Below are positions 1-9,734 of a stretch of DNA of 57,374 bases, piece by piece. Within the stretch, counting starts at the first letter, position 1; each line of letters begins with the position of its first letter. Both the position numbers and the translations under genes were made by a program. Under the pieces are notes generated by a model, which saw nothing but the letters and a program-made list of their open reading frames with translations, had not been told where the DNA came from and searched no databases. The stretch lies in NCBI RefSeq assembly GCF_013449685.1, contig NZ_JACDSF010000017.1:293618-350991 (forward strand), read 5' to 3'. Source of the DNA: Pectobacterium brasiliense. Lineage in GTDB: Bacteria > Pseudomonadota > Gammaproteobacteria > Enterobacterales > Enterobacteriaceae.

Positions 1-24
1 CTCTACCGACTGAGCTAACGACCC
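1..24 (-). tRNA. tRNA-Lys, 5' fragment cut by the window edge
   Basis: Read on the minus strand the first 24 bases are GGGTCGTTAGCTCAG followed by a D-loop GGTAGAG, which is the 5' acceptor and D-arm of an enterobacterial tRNA-Lys. The anticodon lies outside the window, so the identity rests on the 5' half and on synteny: in E. coli a lysT/valT-type tRNA cluster follows cpoB. Confidence 0.8.
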
Positions 25-74
25 AATTTCATGCTGCTTTAGCGTTTTGCTATTTGCCTTGGCAACGGCGGCAT

Positions 75-102
75 ATATTACTGATTTAAATTTTCAGCGC
101 AA
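75..102 (-). promoter_or_regulatory. Possible sigma-70 promoter for the tRNA-Lys cluster
   Basis: On the minus strand a TTGCGC box (97-102) and a TAATAT box (75-80) are 16 bp apart, about 50 bp upstream of the tRNA 5' end. Spacing and orientation fit a tRNA operon promoter with a short leader. This is motif matching only. Confidence 0.4.
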
Positions 103-149
103 CCTATTTTCTTAAAAAACTGTTTAATTGCCTACTCTTAAGACGTTTA

Positions 150-186
150 GGCACAAAAACCGCTCATGATGCGCAATTTTTGTGCC
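150..186 (-). terminator. Hairpin after cpoB
   Basis: A 10-bp perfect inverted repeat (150-159 with 177-186, GGCACAAAAA/TTTTTGTGCC) lies 13 bases past the cpoB stop. It could end or protect the tol-pal transcript. No separate U-tract follows the stem, so intrinsic termination is uncertain. Confidence 0.4.
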
Positions 187-199
187 AATTAATACGGTA

Positions 200-976
200 T
201 TACGATCCGGCTAAACGCTTTTGCGCCTGCTTTGCACTTTCCGTATTGGGGTACATTTTTACAACCTGCTGGTAAACGGCCTTGGCTTTATCTGCCTGAC
301 CTTTTTCCTGCATGATCACCCCAACCTTCAGCAAGGCTTCGGAACTTTTTGGTGACTTGGGATAATTTTTAACAACGTTGGCGAAATAGTACGCCGCATC
401 GTCCTTTTTCCCCTTGTTGTAATTCAACTGACCAAGCCAATAGTTAGCATTAGGTTGATACGTTGAATCTGGGTACTTCTTGACGAATGCCTGAAATGCG
501 CTGATAGCCTGATCGTACTGTTTTTTCTCCAGTACGAGCGCGACTGCGGCATTGTAATCAGTATTTGCATCACCCGTACTGGCCGGTGCCGCCGTATTGG
601 CAGCACCGGTATCAGTCCCCGCCGCAGCGGCAGGCGTGCCATCTGTCGTCGGTGTAGAAGATGATTGCGAACTTAATCCATCAATCTGCTGATAGATCTG
701 TTTCTGCCGTTCAACAACCTGATTCAACTGATACTGACTTTCCTGAATCTGCCCACGGAGGCTGTCAATATCACGCTGATTATCAGAGAGCTGCTGTTGA
801 AGTTGGGTTAAAAGCTGACTGTGAGCGTTAGAAATACGCTCCAATTGAGTGACGCGGTCTTCGACCGAGCCTGAGCCGACATTACTGATTGGCGCTTGGG
901 CAGTAGCGGCCCAAGGGACCGCTACGCCAACCAGTAACGACAGACCCAACAGGTGACGTCTGAAGTTACTGCTCAT
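200..976 (-). CDS. cpoB: Cell division coordinator CpoB (YbgF), periplasmic TPR protein
   Basis: This periplasmic protein works with the Tol-Pal system and couples outer-membrane constriction to septal peptidoglycan synthesis by PBP1B. The 258-residue product starts with a Sec signal peptide probably cleaved after ATAQA. A coiled-coil heptad-rich region (about residues 38-95) follows, which in the family drives trimerisation and TolA contact. An Ala/Thr/Gly-rich linker (about 105-135) leads to tandem TPR-type repeats at the C-terminus (YNAAVALVLEKKQYDQAISAF onward). It is the last gene of the minus-strand run ybgC-tolQRAB-pal-cpoB, with only 9 bp separating it from pal, so co-transcription is likely. 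Identification rests on domain order and operon position. Confidence 0.95.
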   Translation of the reverse strand: MSSNFRRHLLGLSLLVGVAVPWAATAQAPISNVGSGSVEDRVTQLERISNAHSQLLTQLQQQLSDNQRDIDSLRGQIQESQYQLNQVVERQKQIYQQIDGLSSQSSSTPTTDGTPAAAAGTDTGAANTAAPASTGDANTDYNAAVALVLEKKQYDQAISAFQAFVKKYPDSTYQPNANYWLGQLNYNKGKKDDAAYYFANVVKNYPKSPKSSEALLKVGVIMQEKGQADKAKAVYQQVVKMYPNTESAKQAQKRLAGS

Positions 977-985
977 GCGATTCTC

Positions 986-1495
986 TTAATATACCAGAAC
1001 GGCACGACGGTTTTTGGCATAAGCCGCTTCGTCATGGCCGAGAACAGCTGGTTTCTCTTTACCGTAAGAAACGATAGAGATCTGATCGGAAGAAACGCCT
1101 TTACCTTGCAGGTACATTTGTACCGCATTGGCACGACGCTCACCCAAAGCGATGTTGTATTCTGGCGTACCACGTTCGTCCGCGTGACCTTCGATAGTCA
1201 CTTTGTAAGACGGGTTGCTACGCAGGAATGCAGCGTGTGCGTCCAGCATCTGAGCGAATTCAGAGCTCACATCGTACTTGTCCAGACCGAAGTAAACGAT
1301 GTTGTTGCGCTGTAATTCTTGCATCTGCAAACGAGCTTGTTCAGAAGAAGACATGTTACCGCCGTCCATCATGCCGTTGTTGCCAGCACCCATGGAAGAT
1401 TGGTCATTGTCCGCGTTCTTGTTGGAGCTACAAGCGGCCACTGCCAGTACCGGCAGAGCCAACATCAGGCCTTTCAGCACTTTATTGAATTGCAT
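986..1495 (-). CDS. pal: Peptidoglycan-associated lipoprotein Pal
   Basis: Pal anchors the outer membrane to peptidoglycan and is moved to the septum by the Tol complex. The N-terminus carries a lipoprotein signal with lipobox LAVAAC, so Cys22 is the acylated residue. A Ser/Asn/Gly/Met-rich linker follows, then an OmpA-like peptidoglycan-binding domain (about residues 60-169) with the family motif [19 protein letters not shown]. Length is 169 residues, close to the 173 of E. coli. It lies 40 bp downstream of tolB and 9 bp upstream of cpoB in the same orientation, so it is probably transcribed with tolB. Confidence 0.97.
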   Translation of the reverse strand: MQFNKVLKGLMLALPVLAVAACSSNKNADNDQSSMGAGNNGMMDGGNMSSSEQARLQMQELQRNNIVYFGLDKYDVSSEFAQMLDAHAAFLRSNPSYKVTIEGHADERGTPEYNIALGERRANAVQMYLQGKGVSSDQISIVSYGKEKPAVLGHDEAAYAKNRRAVLVY

Positions 1496-1535
1496 TTCTT
1501 ATGTCCTTTGACGAGTTTATTGTACATATCTGTAC

Positions 1536-2828
1536 TTATAGATACGGCGACCAGGCAGGGAATTTAACCTGTCCATCAGTAGCCGGAAGACGCGCTTTGA
1601 AACGCCCATCTGTCGAAACCAGCTGTAGCACTGAACCCAGCCCTTGTTTGGAACTGTAGATCACCATCGTGCCATTCGGTGCGATACTTGGCGTTTCGTC
1701 CAGGAACGTGTCCGTCAATACTTGTACGGCACCCGTTACCAGATCCAGTTTGGAAATATGCTGAGCCCCACCATTCGAGCTCACCGTTACCAAAAACTTC
1801 CCGTCGGCACTCACATCGGAGTCCTGATTCTGAGAACCTTCCCAGGTCAGACGCTGTGGCGCGCCGCCGTTAGCATTCACTTTATAAACTTGCGGACGAC
1901 CAGCCTGGTCTGAAGTATAGGCCAAGGTCTGGCTGTCTGGGAACCAGGTTGGTTCCGTGTTATTGCTGCGACCATCAGTCACCTGGCTGATTTGCCCCGA
2001 TCCCAGATTCATCACATACAGATTCAGGCTACCGCTCTTAGACAGTGCGAAGGCCAACTTGCTGCCATCAGGAGAGAAAGAAGGTGCACCGTTGTGACGT
2101 GGGAAAGACGCGACTTGGCGGATCGCACCATTTGCCAGCGTCTGGATAACCAGCGCTGAACGGCCACTTTCAAATGTTACATAGGCGAGTTTGCTGCCGT
2201 CTGCGGACCAAGCCGGGGACATCAGCGGCTGCGGTGAACGGTGAACCACAAACTGGTTGTAGCCATCGTAGTCTGCAACGCGCAGTTCATAAGGGAACTG
2301 ACCACCGTTGGTCTGAACAACGTAAGCAATACGGGTACGGAACGCACCTTTGATACCACTCAGTTTTTCAAACACTTCATCACTGGCCGTATGCGCAGCA
2401 TAGCGCAACCACTGTTTGGTCACTTTAAACTGGTTCTGCGCCAATACGTTACCAGGGTTACCGGAGGTATCAACGAGCTGGTAAGAAACCAGATAGCTGC
2501 CATCAGCACTCGGCTGAACCTGACCAACAACAACCGCATCGATGCCTAACGCCGTCCATGCAGCAGGCGTCACTTCGGATGCTGTTGCAGGTTGCTGAGG
2601 CATACGGTTTGCATCGATCGGGTTGAATTTGCCACTGTTACGTAAGTCAGCACCCACGATGCCACCGACGTCTTCAGGCGCAGCGCCCGGGCCCGCCCAT
2701 TTGAACGGAACCACACCGATAGGGCGTGCAGAGTCTACCCCTTGGGTAATCTCTATACGTACTTCCGCGTGAACAACCGCAGTCCACAGCATTAAAAAGC
2801 TTAATGCAACTTTCAGTACTTGCTTCAT
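1536..2828 (-). CDS. tolB: Tol-Pal system periplasmic beta-propeller protein TolB
   Basis: TolB binds Pal in the periplasm and controls its availability during outer-membrane constriction; colicin A/E-type toxins use it as a receptor partner. The 430-residue product has a signal peptide with cleavage expected after VVHA, an N-terminal alpha/beta domain (about 22-165) that contacts TolA, and repeated propeller blades with motifs such as [32 protein letters not shown] and [15 protein letters not shown]. Length equals that of E. coli TolB. A 138-bp gap separates it from tolA, wide enough for an internal promoter, as is known for E. coli tolB. Confidence 0.97.
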   Translation of the reverse strand: MKQVLKVALSFLMLWTAVVHAEVRIEITQGVDSARPIGVVPFKWAGPGAAPEDVGGIVGADLRNSGKFNPIDANRMPQQPATASEVTPAAWTALGIDAVVVGQVQPSADGSYLVSYQLVDTSGNPGNVLAQNQFKVTKQWLRYAAHTASDEVFEKLSGIKGAFRTRIAYVVQTNGGQFPYELRVADYDGYNQFVVHRSPQPLMSPAWSADGSKLAYVTFESGRSALVIQTLANGAIRQVASFPRHNGAPSFSPDGSKLAFALSKSGSLNLYVMNLGSGQISQVTDGRSNNTEPTWFPDSQTLAYTSDQAGRPQVYKVNANGGAPQRLTWEGSQNQDSDVSADGKFLVTVSSNGGAQHISKLDLVTGAVQVLTDTFLDETPSIAPNGTMVIYSSKQGLGSVLQLVSTDGRFKARLPATDGQVKFPAWSPYL

Positions 2829-2966
2829 CTCATCTCCCTTATCCAGACGCGAAGTCTACGATAAATTAGCAGAATTTTAACAAAAACAAACCAATGTCAA
2901 CAAAACAACATAACCTGGTTTATTTACCATCGTAATAATCTTAAATCTATTGGGTAAACAGCCCGG

Positions 2967-4154
2967 TTACTGCGGTTTAAAGTCTATTGGCGCATTTTTG
3001 AAAGCCTCATAAACATCCGTACTTGGCGGCTTCGGTATTTTGGCCTGTTTGGCAGCCGCAATAGCTGCTTGGCATAACGCCGGATCGCCACCTTCAGCCG
3101 TGACGTCAATCAGCAGACCATCTGGCGCCAGCTTAATCCGTAACGTACAGGTGCGGCCTTTGTAGAGCTGCCAGTCATAAAACTTGCTCTGAATGGCTGA
3201 ACGCACCTGACTACCATAGCTATCAAGCGCTGCACCTGATGCACCGCTCTTCTTATTGTTACCAGTGCCGGCAGGTGCACCACCGCCAGACTTGGGCGCA
3301 TTTTTCGATGAAGCAAGTCCGCCCAGCAAATCATCAACAGCGCTTTCCTGCTTAGCGGCCTCTGCTGCCGCTTTCTTTTTATCATCAGCGGCTTTCTTAG
3401 CTGCTGCAGCTGCTTCAGCTTTCTTAGTGGCTTCAGCATCGGCTTTTTGTTTAGCTGCCTCAGCCGCTGCTTTTTGCTTAGCCTGCTCGGCCTCTTTTGC
3501 TGCCTCTGCGGCAGCCTTTGCTGCTTCTGCTTTAGCGGTTTCTGCTGCCTTCTGCTTGGCGGCTTCAGCTGCTTTTTCTTTAACCTCTTCTTCCGCCTGC
3601 TTTTTGGCCGCAGCGGCGGCCGCAGCTTGTTTCTTCGCTTCGTCTTCCGCTTTCTTCTTAGCGTCTGCCGCCGCTTTCGCCTGTAGTTCAGCTTCGGCCT
3701 TCGCTTTTGCCGCTGCAGCTTCAGCTTGCTTCTGCTGTTCTTTTGCCTGCTGAGCGGCCGCTTCAGACTGCTTACGCTGTTCAGCCTGCTCCTGAGCCTG
3801 CTTTTTCGCTTCTTCCTGCGCTTGTAGACGCTCTTTTTCCAGTTCTTTCAGCCGCTGCTGTTCAGCCGCTTGCTTCTGTTGAAGCTCTTCGGCCTGCCGT
3901 TCAGCTTGCTTTTGACGCTGCTGTTCAGAACGTTTTGCATCCGTCTGCTGCTGCTGTTGCCGGTTATACTGCTCCACCACTGCGCTCGGATCGACCATGA
4001 CGGCATCAATTGACGAGCCTCCGCCGCCCCCGCTGGCATCCATCGTTTGCGTCGACGAACTCCAGAGCAGCAAAGCAATCAGTATGATGTGCAAAACAGC
4101 CGAGATAATAACGGCGCGTTTCAGCTTATCGTTTTGTTCGTTTGCCTTTAACAC
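2967..4154 (-). CDS. tolA: Tol-Pal system inner-membrane tether TolA
   Basis: TolA spans the periplasm and transmits proton-motive force from TolQR to the TolB-Pal pair. It has a short cytoplasmic N-terminus and one transmembrane helix at about residues 13-35 (AVIISAVLHIILIALLLW, with the Ser/His face that meets TolQR). A very long charged helix rich in Ala, Lys, Glu and Gln fills roughly residues 55-275. A Gly/Ser/Asn linker leads to a globular C-terminal domain (about 300-395) with the two cysteines of TCTLRIKL and PALCQ that form the conserved disulfide. The length of 395 is shorter than the E. coli protein (421), the difference lying in the low-complexity helix, which varies among strains. 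Confidence 0.96.
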   Translation of the reverse strand: MLKANEQNDKLKRAVIISAVLHIILIALLLWSSSTQTMDASGGGGGSSIDAVMVDPSAVVEQYNRQQQQQTDAKRSEQQRQKQAERQAEELQQKQAAEQQRLKELEKERLQAQEEAKKQAQEQAEQRKQSEAAAQQAKEQQKQAEAAAAKAKAEAELQAKAAADAKKKAEDEAKKQAAAAAAAKKQAEEEVKEKAAEAAKQKAAETAKAEAAKAAAEAAKEAEQAKQKAAAEAAKQKADAEATKKAEAAAAAKKAADDKKKAAAEAAKQESAVDDLLGGLASSKNAPKSGGGAPAGTGNNKKSGASGAALDSYGSQVRSAIQSKFYDWQLYKGRTCTLRIKLAPDGLLIDVTAEGGDPALCQAAIAAAKQAKIPKPPSTDVYEAFKNAPIDFKPQ

Positions 4155-4218
4155 AAGCGATTCCCAAAAACAGTGTTGCCAGAAATAGGCTTAACGATCA
4201 TTACCGTGATGTGCTCAT

Positions 4219-4644
4219 TTAAATCGGTTGTGTCATCAAACCAACGGATTTTACGCCAGCCTGATGCAATAAATTCAACGCTTTAATGATCTCATCATAA
4301 GGAACATCCTTCGCACCACCAATCAAAAAGACCGTCTTGGGGTTGGTTGCCAGCCGTGATTGTGCTTCAGCAACCACTTGCTCTGCCGGAAGTTGCTCCA
4401 TACGCTTTTGTTCAACAACCAAGCTATATTGCCCTATGCCTGAAACCTCTACGATCACGGGCGGATTGTCATTGCTGGAGACCGTTTTTGAGTCGGTCGC
4501 ATCCGGCAGATCCACCTCAACGCTCTGCGTAATAATCGGTGCTGTCGCCATAAAAATCAGCAACAGTACCAACAGCACGTCCAGCAGCGGAACAATGTTG
4601 ATCTCGGACTTCAGCTCACGACGGCCTCTGCGTACTCGTGCCAT
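4219..4644 (-). CDS. tolR: Tol-Pal system stator-associated protein TolR
   Basis: TolR is an ExbD/TolR-family inner-membrane protein that forms the proton channel with TolQ. The single transmembrane helix INIVPLLDVLLVLLLIFMA holds the essential acidic residue Asp22. A periplasmic domain follows, ending in the family motif VKSVGLMTQP. The length of 141 is one residue below E. coli. It is 12 bp downstream of tolQ; a 64-bp gap precedes tolA. Confidence 0.97.
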   Translation of the reverse strand: MARVRRGRRELKSEINIVPLLDVLLVLLLIFMATAPIITQSVEVDLPDATDSKTVSSNDNPPVIVEVSGIGQYSLVVEQKRMEQLPAEQVVAEAQSRLATNPKTVFLIGGAKDVPYDEIIKALNLLHQAGVKSVGLMTQPI

Positions 4645-4656
4645 GCTCCCCCCTGA

Positions 4657-5744
<1,088 letters not shown>

Positions 5745-5831
5745 TCTACATCCCAGTAATGCATTAAACCTCGCTACTATACGCAAGAGAAATGAGGTTT
5801 GGAATGGATTGTGACGGCGGAAAGAAAATAA

Positions 5832-5855
5832 TTATGGGCTGTAAGCAACCCATAA
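5832..5855 (-). terminator. Probable intrinsic terminator after the cyd operon
   Basis: A 7-bp stem TTATGGG/CCCATAA (5832-5838 with 5849-5855) is followed on the minus strand by TTATTTTC. It lies just past the ybgE stop and before ybgC, so it would separate the cyd and tol-pal transcripts. Confidence 0.5.
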
Positions 5856-5877
5856 CTAAATGGAATAGGAGGCTATT

Positions 5878-6171
5878 TTAGCCGAAGAAATAGTACAATC
5901 CTGCGCACAGGATCACAAAGGCGGGAAGTGGTGCGAAAAACACGCGCCAGAGCAGGCGATGTGGACGAAAACCAACGCCGTGAACAACGCCAGCGCAAAC
6001 GGCCCAAATCAACAGCAGCCCCTGCCAAACTGCGAGCTCACTGGTCCGCGCCGCAAAACGCGTCGGATCCCAGAATACACAGCCAGCTAGCAGCAACGCC
6101 ATGATAAGGGAAAGAGCCCTTAACGGGCTCTTATCCATCAGGCGATAGAGTTTATCGACCAGTTCACTCAT
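5878..6171 (-). CDS. ybgE: Cyd operon membrane protein YbgE
   Basis: YbgE is a small inner-membrane protein of about 97 residues always found with cytochrome bd-I genes; its biochemical role is not settled. Three hydrophobic helices are visible (about residues 15-35, 47-65 and 75-95). The ATG overlaps the cydX stop by three bases, so translation is probably coupled. It is the last gene of cydAB-cydX-ybgE here. Confidence 0.9.
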   Translation of the reverse strand: MSELVDKLYRLMDKSPLRALSLIMALLLAGCVFWDPTRFAARTSELAVWQGLLLIWAVCAGVVHGVGFRPHRLLWRVFFAPLPAFVILCAGLYYFFG

Positions 6172-6284
6172 TGCTTATCTTCTTCAGCCGCTTTGCTTGC
6201 CTCACTCTGCTCAATAGCCAGGGCCGTGACGATCCCCAGTGAGCAAGCAAGAAGCGTTCCGAGTATCCAGGCAAAATACCACAT
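6168..6284 (-). CDS. cydX: Cytochrome bd-I small subunit CydX
   Basis: This 38-codon gene starts at the ATG at 6284, behind a GGAGC ribosome site, and ends at the TGA that overlaps ybgE. The product begins MWYFAWILGTLLACSLGI and has an acidic, lysine-containing tail ending EEDKQ. This is the single-helix CydX pattern, with the invariant MWYFxWxLG start. CydX stabilises the haem b595/d centre of the CydAB quinol oxidase. It sits 16 bp after cydB. Confidence 0.93.
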   Translation of the reverse strand: MWYFAWILGTLLACSLGIVTALAIEQSEASKAAEEDKQ

Positions 6285-6300
6285 AAATTAAGCTCCTTAC

Positions 6301-7440
6301 TTAGTACATAGAGTGAGTGTTTTGCTCAATCTGCTCTTTGGTAATGCGACCGAACATCTTGTAGTAACACCATGCGGTATAAGACAGCACGATAGGAACA
6401 AAAATTATCGCAACCACAGTCATGACTTTCAGCGTCAGCAGGCTTGATGTTGCATCCCATACCGTCAAGCTGACGTTAGGCACAGTCACTGACGGCATGA
6501 TGAATGGGAACATAGCAATCCCTGCCGTCAGAATCACACAAGCAATAGTCAGAGAGGAGAACAGGAATGCCCAAGCCCCTTTCTCTGCACGCGCCATAAG
6601 GGTAGTCAGCACTGGCAGCACTACACCCAGAACAGGGATAGCCCACAATGCCGGATGGTTATTGAAATTGATCAGCCAGGCACCTGCCTGCTGAACGACT
6701 TCTTTACGCAGCGGGTTAGATTCAGCTGCGGTGTTAATCGCAGACGTCACCACATAACCATCAATACCGTAAACGACCCATACGCCAGCCAGAGCAAACG
6801 TCACCATCATCACCAGCGCGGAAATCTGCGCGGCAGATTTAGAACGCACGTGCAGGTCACCCGTGGTCCGCATCATCAGGTAGGTTGCACCCTGAGTTAG
6901 GATCATCGTCAGACTAACCACACCAGCCAACAGGCCAAACGGATTCAGCAGTTGGAAGAAGTTTCCGGTGTAGTACAGACGCAGATATTCATCAACGTGG
7001 AACGGCACGCCCTGCAACAGGTTACCAAATGCCACACCAATCACTACCGGTGGGACAAAGCTACCGATGAAAATGCCCCAGTCCCACATACCACGCCAGC
7101 GTGGATCTTCGATTTTTGAACGGTAATCGAAGCCGACGGGGCGGAAGAACAACGAGGCCAGCACCAGAATCATGGCAATGTAGAAACCGGAGAACGCGGC
7201 AGCGTAAACCATCGGCCAGGCAGCAAACAGCGCACCACCGGCGGTGATCAGCCAAACCTGGTTACCGTCCCAGTGCGGCGCAATGCTGTTAATCATGACA
7301 CGACGCTCGGTATCACCACGTCCCATCAGACGCACCAGAATGCCCACGCCCATGTCAAAACCATCAGTGATAGCGAAGCCAATCAGCAAAATACCGATCA
7401 ACAGCCACCAAATAAAACGTAAGACTTCATATTCAAACAT
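6301..7440 (-). CDS. cydB: Cytochrome bd-I ubiquinol oxidase subunit II
   Basis: CydB is the second large membrane subunit of the high-affinity bd oxidase that reduces oxygen to water under low oxygen. The N-terminus MFEYEVLRFIWWLLIGILLIGFA and the following TDGFDMGVG contain the conserved acidic residues near haem b595. The length of 379 residues equals E. coli CydB, with eight or nine hydrophobic helices. Only 13 bp separate it from cydA. Confidence 0.97.
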   Translation of the reverse strand: MFEYEVLRFIWWLLIGILLIGFAITDGFDMGVGILVRLMGRGDTERRVMINSIAPHWDGNQVWLITAGGALFAAWPMVYAAAFSGFYIAMILVLASLFFRPVGFDYRSKIEDPRWRGMWDWGIFIGSFVPPVVIGVAFGNLLQGVPFHVDEYLRLYYTGNFFQLLNPFGLLAGVVSLTMILTQGATYLMMRTTGDLHVRSKSAAQISALVMMVTFALAGVWVVYGIDGYVVTSAINTAAESNPLRKEVVQQAGAWLINFNNHPALWAIPVLGVVLPVLTTLMARAEKGAWAFLFSSLTIACVILTAGIAMFPFIMPSVTVPNVSLTVWDATSSLLTLKVMTVVAIIFVPIVLSYTAWCYYKMFGRITKEQIEQNTHSMY

Positions 7441-7453
7441 AGTGGACTCCTGT

Positions 7454-9022
7454 TTACCGTGCTTCCTGCGCAGCCGCTATAGGTTGTTCAAAATGGTAGC
7501 GCCCTGTTTTCAGGCTGCTTGGCCCCAGACGTGCGAATTTGAACATCAGATACATTTCTGCAATCAGGAAGAGCGTATACAGACCACAGATCAGCCCCAT
7601 GGAGAACAGAATATCCCCTGCGGTCAGTGATGACGTCGCAACGGCTGTCGGCAGAATCTCACCGATAGCCCAAGGCTGACGGCCGTATTCAGCCACAAAC
7701 CAGCCGGCTTCGATAGCAATCCACGGGAGCGGAATGCCGTACAACGCCGTACGGAGCAGCCAGCGTTTCTGACCAATTTTGTTGCGCAGAACACTCCAGA
7801 AGGACAGACCGATGATTAACAGCATCAGAACGCCACAGCCCACCATGATACGGAAAGAGAAATACAGCGGTGCAACGCGCGGGATAGAATCTTTAACAGC
7901 CTGTTGAATCTGCGTTTCTGTCGCATCAGAGACTTTCGGCGTATAGCGTTTCAGCAGCAAACCATAGCCCAGATCCTGCTTAGCTTGATCAAACGCTGCT
8001 TTTACTGCCGGGTCAGTGTTACCCGCGCGTAATTCTTCCAGCAACTGGTAAGCCTTCATACCATTGCGAATACGCACTTCATGCATCACCAGCAGTTCTT
8101 TCAGACCCGTCACTTCTTTGTCAGTAGAACGCGTGGCAATGAGTCCCAGAGCATAAGGGATCTTGATGGCATAGTTATTTTCCATCGTATCCTGATTGGG
8201 GATGCCGATCAGCGTAAAGGATGCCGGTGCGGGTTGCGTTTCCCATTCTGCTTCAATTGCCGCCAGTTTGGTTTTCTGTACGTCCCCCATTTCATAACCA
8301 GATTCATCACCCAGTACAATAACGGACAGAACAGAAGCCATACCGAAGCTTGCTGCGATAGCGAATGAACGCTTGGCAAAAGCAATGTCACGGCCTTTCA
8401 GCAGATAGTAAGAACTGACACCCAGAATGAACATCGCGCCCGTACAGTAACCTGCCGCTACCGTGTGAACGAATTTCACCTGAGCAACCGGGTTCAGTAC
8501 CAGATCGGCGAAGCTCACCATTTCCATACGCATGGTTTCGAAATTGAAATCCGATGCGATGGGGTTCTGCATCCAGCCATTGGCAACCAGAATCCACAGT
8601 GCGGAGAAGTTAGAGCCCAGCGCGACCAACCAGGTCACGGCCATATGCTGCACTTTTCCTAAACGGTCCCAGCCGAAGAAGAACAAGCCAACAAAGGTCG
8701 ATTCCAGGAAGAATGCCATCAGGCCTTCAATCGCTAGCGGCGCGCCGAAAATATCCCCGACGTAGTGAGAGAAATATGACCAGTTGGTCCCGAATTGAAA
8801 CTCCATGGTCAATCCGGTAGCAACCCCCAGAGCAAAGTTAATTGCAAATAACTTGCCCCAGAACTTGGTCATATCTTTATAGATTTGTTTGCCAGACAGC
8901 ACATATACCGTTTCCATAATCGCCAGCAAAAACGCCATCCCCAGCGTTAATGGTACGAATAGAAAATGGTACATTGCAGTTAAGGCAAACTGTAAACGTG
9001 ACAGTTCGACTACATCAAACAT
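7454..9022 (-). CDS. cydA: Cytochrome bd-I ubiquinol oxidase subunit I
   Basis: CydA carries all three haems and the quinol site. Visible family features are the N-terminal [20 protein letters not shown] with the haem d/b595 ligand His19, the GRQPWAIGE motif, and the periplasmic Q-loop in its long form (about residues 240-380). The 522-residue length equals E. coli CydA. The ATG follows an AAGGAG ribosome site. The long upstream gap holds FNR- and ArcA-like sequences, matching known anaerobic control of this operon. Confidence 0.98.
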   Translation of the reverse strand: MFDVVELSRLQFALTAMYHFLFVPLTLGMAFLLAIMETVYVLSGKQIYKDMTKFWGKLFAINFALGVATGLTMEFQFGTNWSYFSHYVGDIFGAPLAIEGLMAFFLESTFVGLFFFGWDRLGKVQHMAVTWLVALGSNFSALWILVANGWMQNPIASDFNFETMRMEMVSFADLVLNPVAQVKFVHTVAAGYCTGAMFILGVSSYYLLKGRDIAFAKRSFAIAASFGMASVLSVIVLGDESGYEMGDVQKTKLAAIEAEWETQPAPASFTLIGIPNQDTMENNYAIKIPYALGLIATRSTDKEVTGLKELLVMHEVRIRNGMKAYQLLEELRAGNTDPAVKAAFDQAKQDLGYGLLLKRYTPKVSDATETQIQQAVKDSIPRVAPLYFSFRIMVGCGVLMLLIIGLSFWSVLRNKIGQKRWLLRTALYGIPLPWIAIEAGWFVAEYGRQPWAIGEILPTAVATSSLTAGDILFSMGLICGLYTLFLIAEMYLMFKFARLGPSSLKTGRYHFEQPIAAAQEAR

Positions 9023-9406
9023 TTTGACTCCTTGCTCCTCGCAGGAAGGGATTAGCTTGCAAACGCTGACAAGCCGCCAAACATCCGGCCATTACACCCA
9101 AAAAGAACACAACAAGAATTGCTTTAACACAGGCTGTAATGAACGCTAGAAATACCGTTCACCAGGGCAGTCGCACCGCGATACCCCGACAGCAAGCTCA
9201 AGATAAATCACAAGTATTACAAATCGCGTACCCCATAGGGAGGTAATCGTATATTACGCCTGTAATCCCCTACAATAAATAGGTTTTTACGTGACCCAGA
9301 CTAGGTTTTTGGCTTCAAATCAACTTTTCCACTAAACGACATGAAAGACGATAATTGACCTCGCGCAATTTAAGCCTATTTCAGAAATTATATCCAGAGG
9401 CGTTTT

Positions 9407-9420
9407 TTGATCTAAAACAA
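9407..9420 (-). promoter_or_regulatory. FNR-like site upstream of cydA
   Basis: TTGATCTAAAACAA matches the FNR consensus TTGAT-N4-ATCAA with one mismatch. FNR repression of cydAB in strict anaerobiosis is established in E. coli. Distance to the gene is about 385 bp, so it would act on a distal promoter. Confidence 0.4.
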
Positions 9421-9498
9421 TTTAACGCTTTTCTCGTGATTGTCGCGTTGCATTAATTTCTTTATTACACTCATTGTTAATGCAATGTGACTTTTAGG

Positions 9499-9513
9499 TT
9501 TAATTAAAATTAA
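9499..9513. promoter_or_regulatory. ArcA-like box upstream of cydA
   Basis: TTTAATTAAAATTAA agrees with the ArcA core GTTAATTAAATGTTA at 11 of 15 positions. ArcA-P activation of cydAB at low oxygen is well known. AT-rich DNA makes chance matches common, so this is tentative. Confidence 0.35.
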
Positions 9514-9680
9514 TTCGGCAATATAATTTTTACTTTACGTTATCGATTATTCACATGCATTTCTTATCTTCTATTTTATGTCAAATTTCTGTTTTTTCTT
9601 GCTGACAACGACGCTGTATTTTAGCCATAAACTCCCCTGCCCTTCCCCTGTGCCGTGAGCTTGTGACGATCCATGACAAA

Positions 9681-9703
9681 GCGGAGACCAAAAAGGCCTC
9701 CGC
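9681..9703 (-). terminator. Hairpin after the DUF2135/TPR gene
   Basis: GCGGAG and CTCCGC form a stem around an 11-base loop, about 30 bases past the stop of the gene ending at 9735. There is no U-tract after the stem, so its role as a terminator is uncertain. Confidence 0.35.
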
Positions 9704-9734
9704 TGTGGTTACACACGTAGCAAGATGCGGCGAT

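Larger units (their letters stand above)
9023..9662. other. Gene-free region upstream of cydA
   Basis: About 640 bp without a credible gene. It is AT-rich, especially 9420-9600. The cydA ribosome site is at its left end and it contains the FNR-like and ArcA-like sites listed separately. Short open frames here have no ribosome site or recognisable product. The length and AT-richness fit the multi-promoter, H-NS-bound control region known for E. coli cydA. Confidence 0.6.

Noticed and set aside
3256-3753. Long alanine- and serine-rich open frame opposite tolA
   Set aside because: It is the antisense image of the Ala/Lys/Glu repeat codons of tolA and has no ribosome site or family features.
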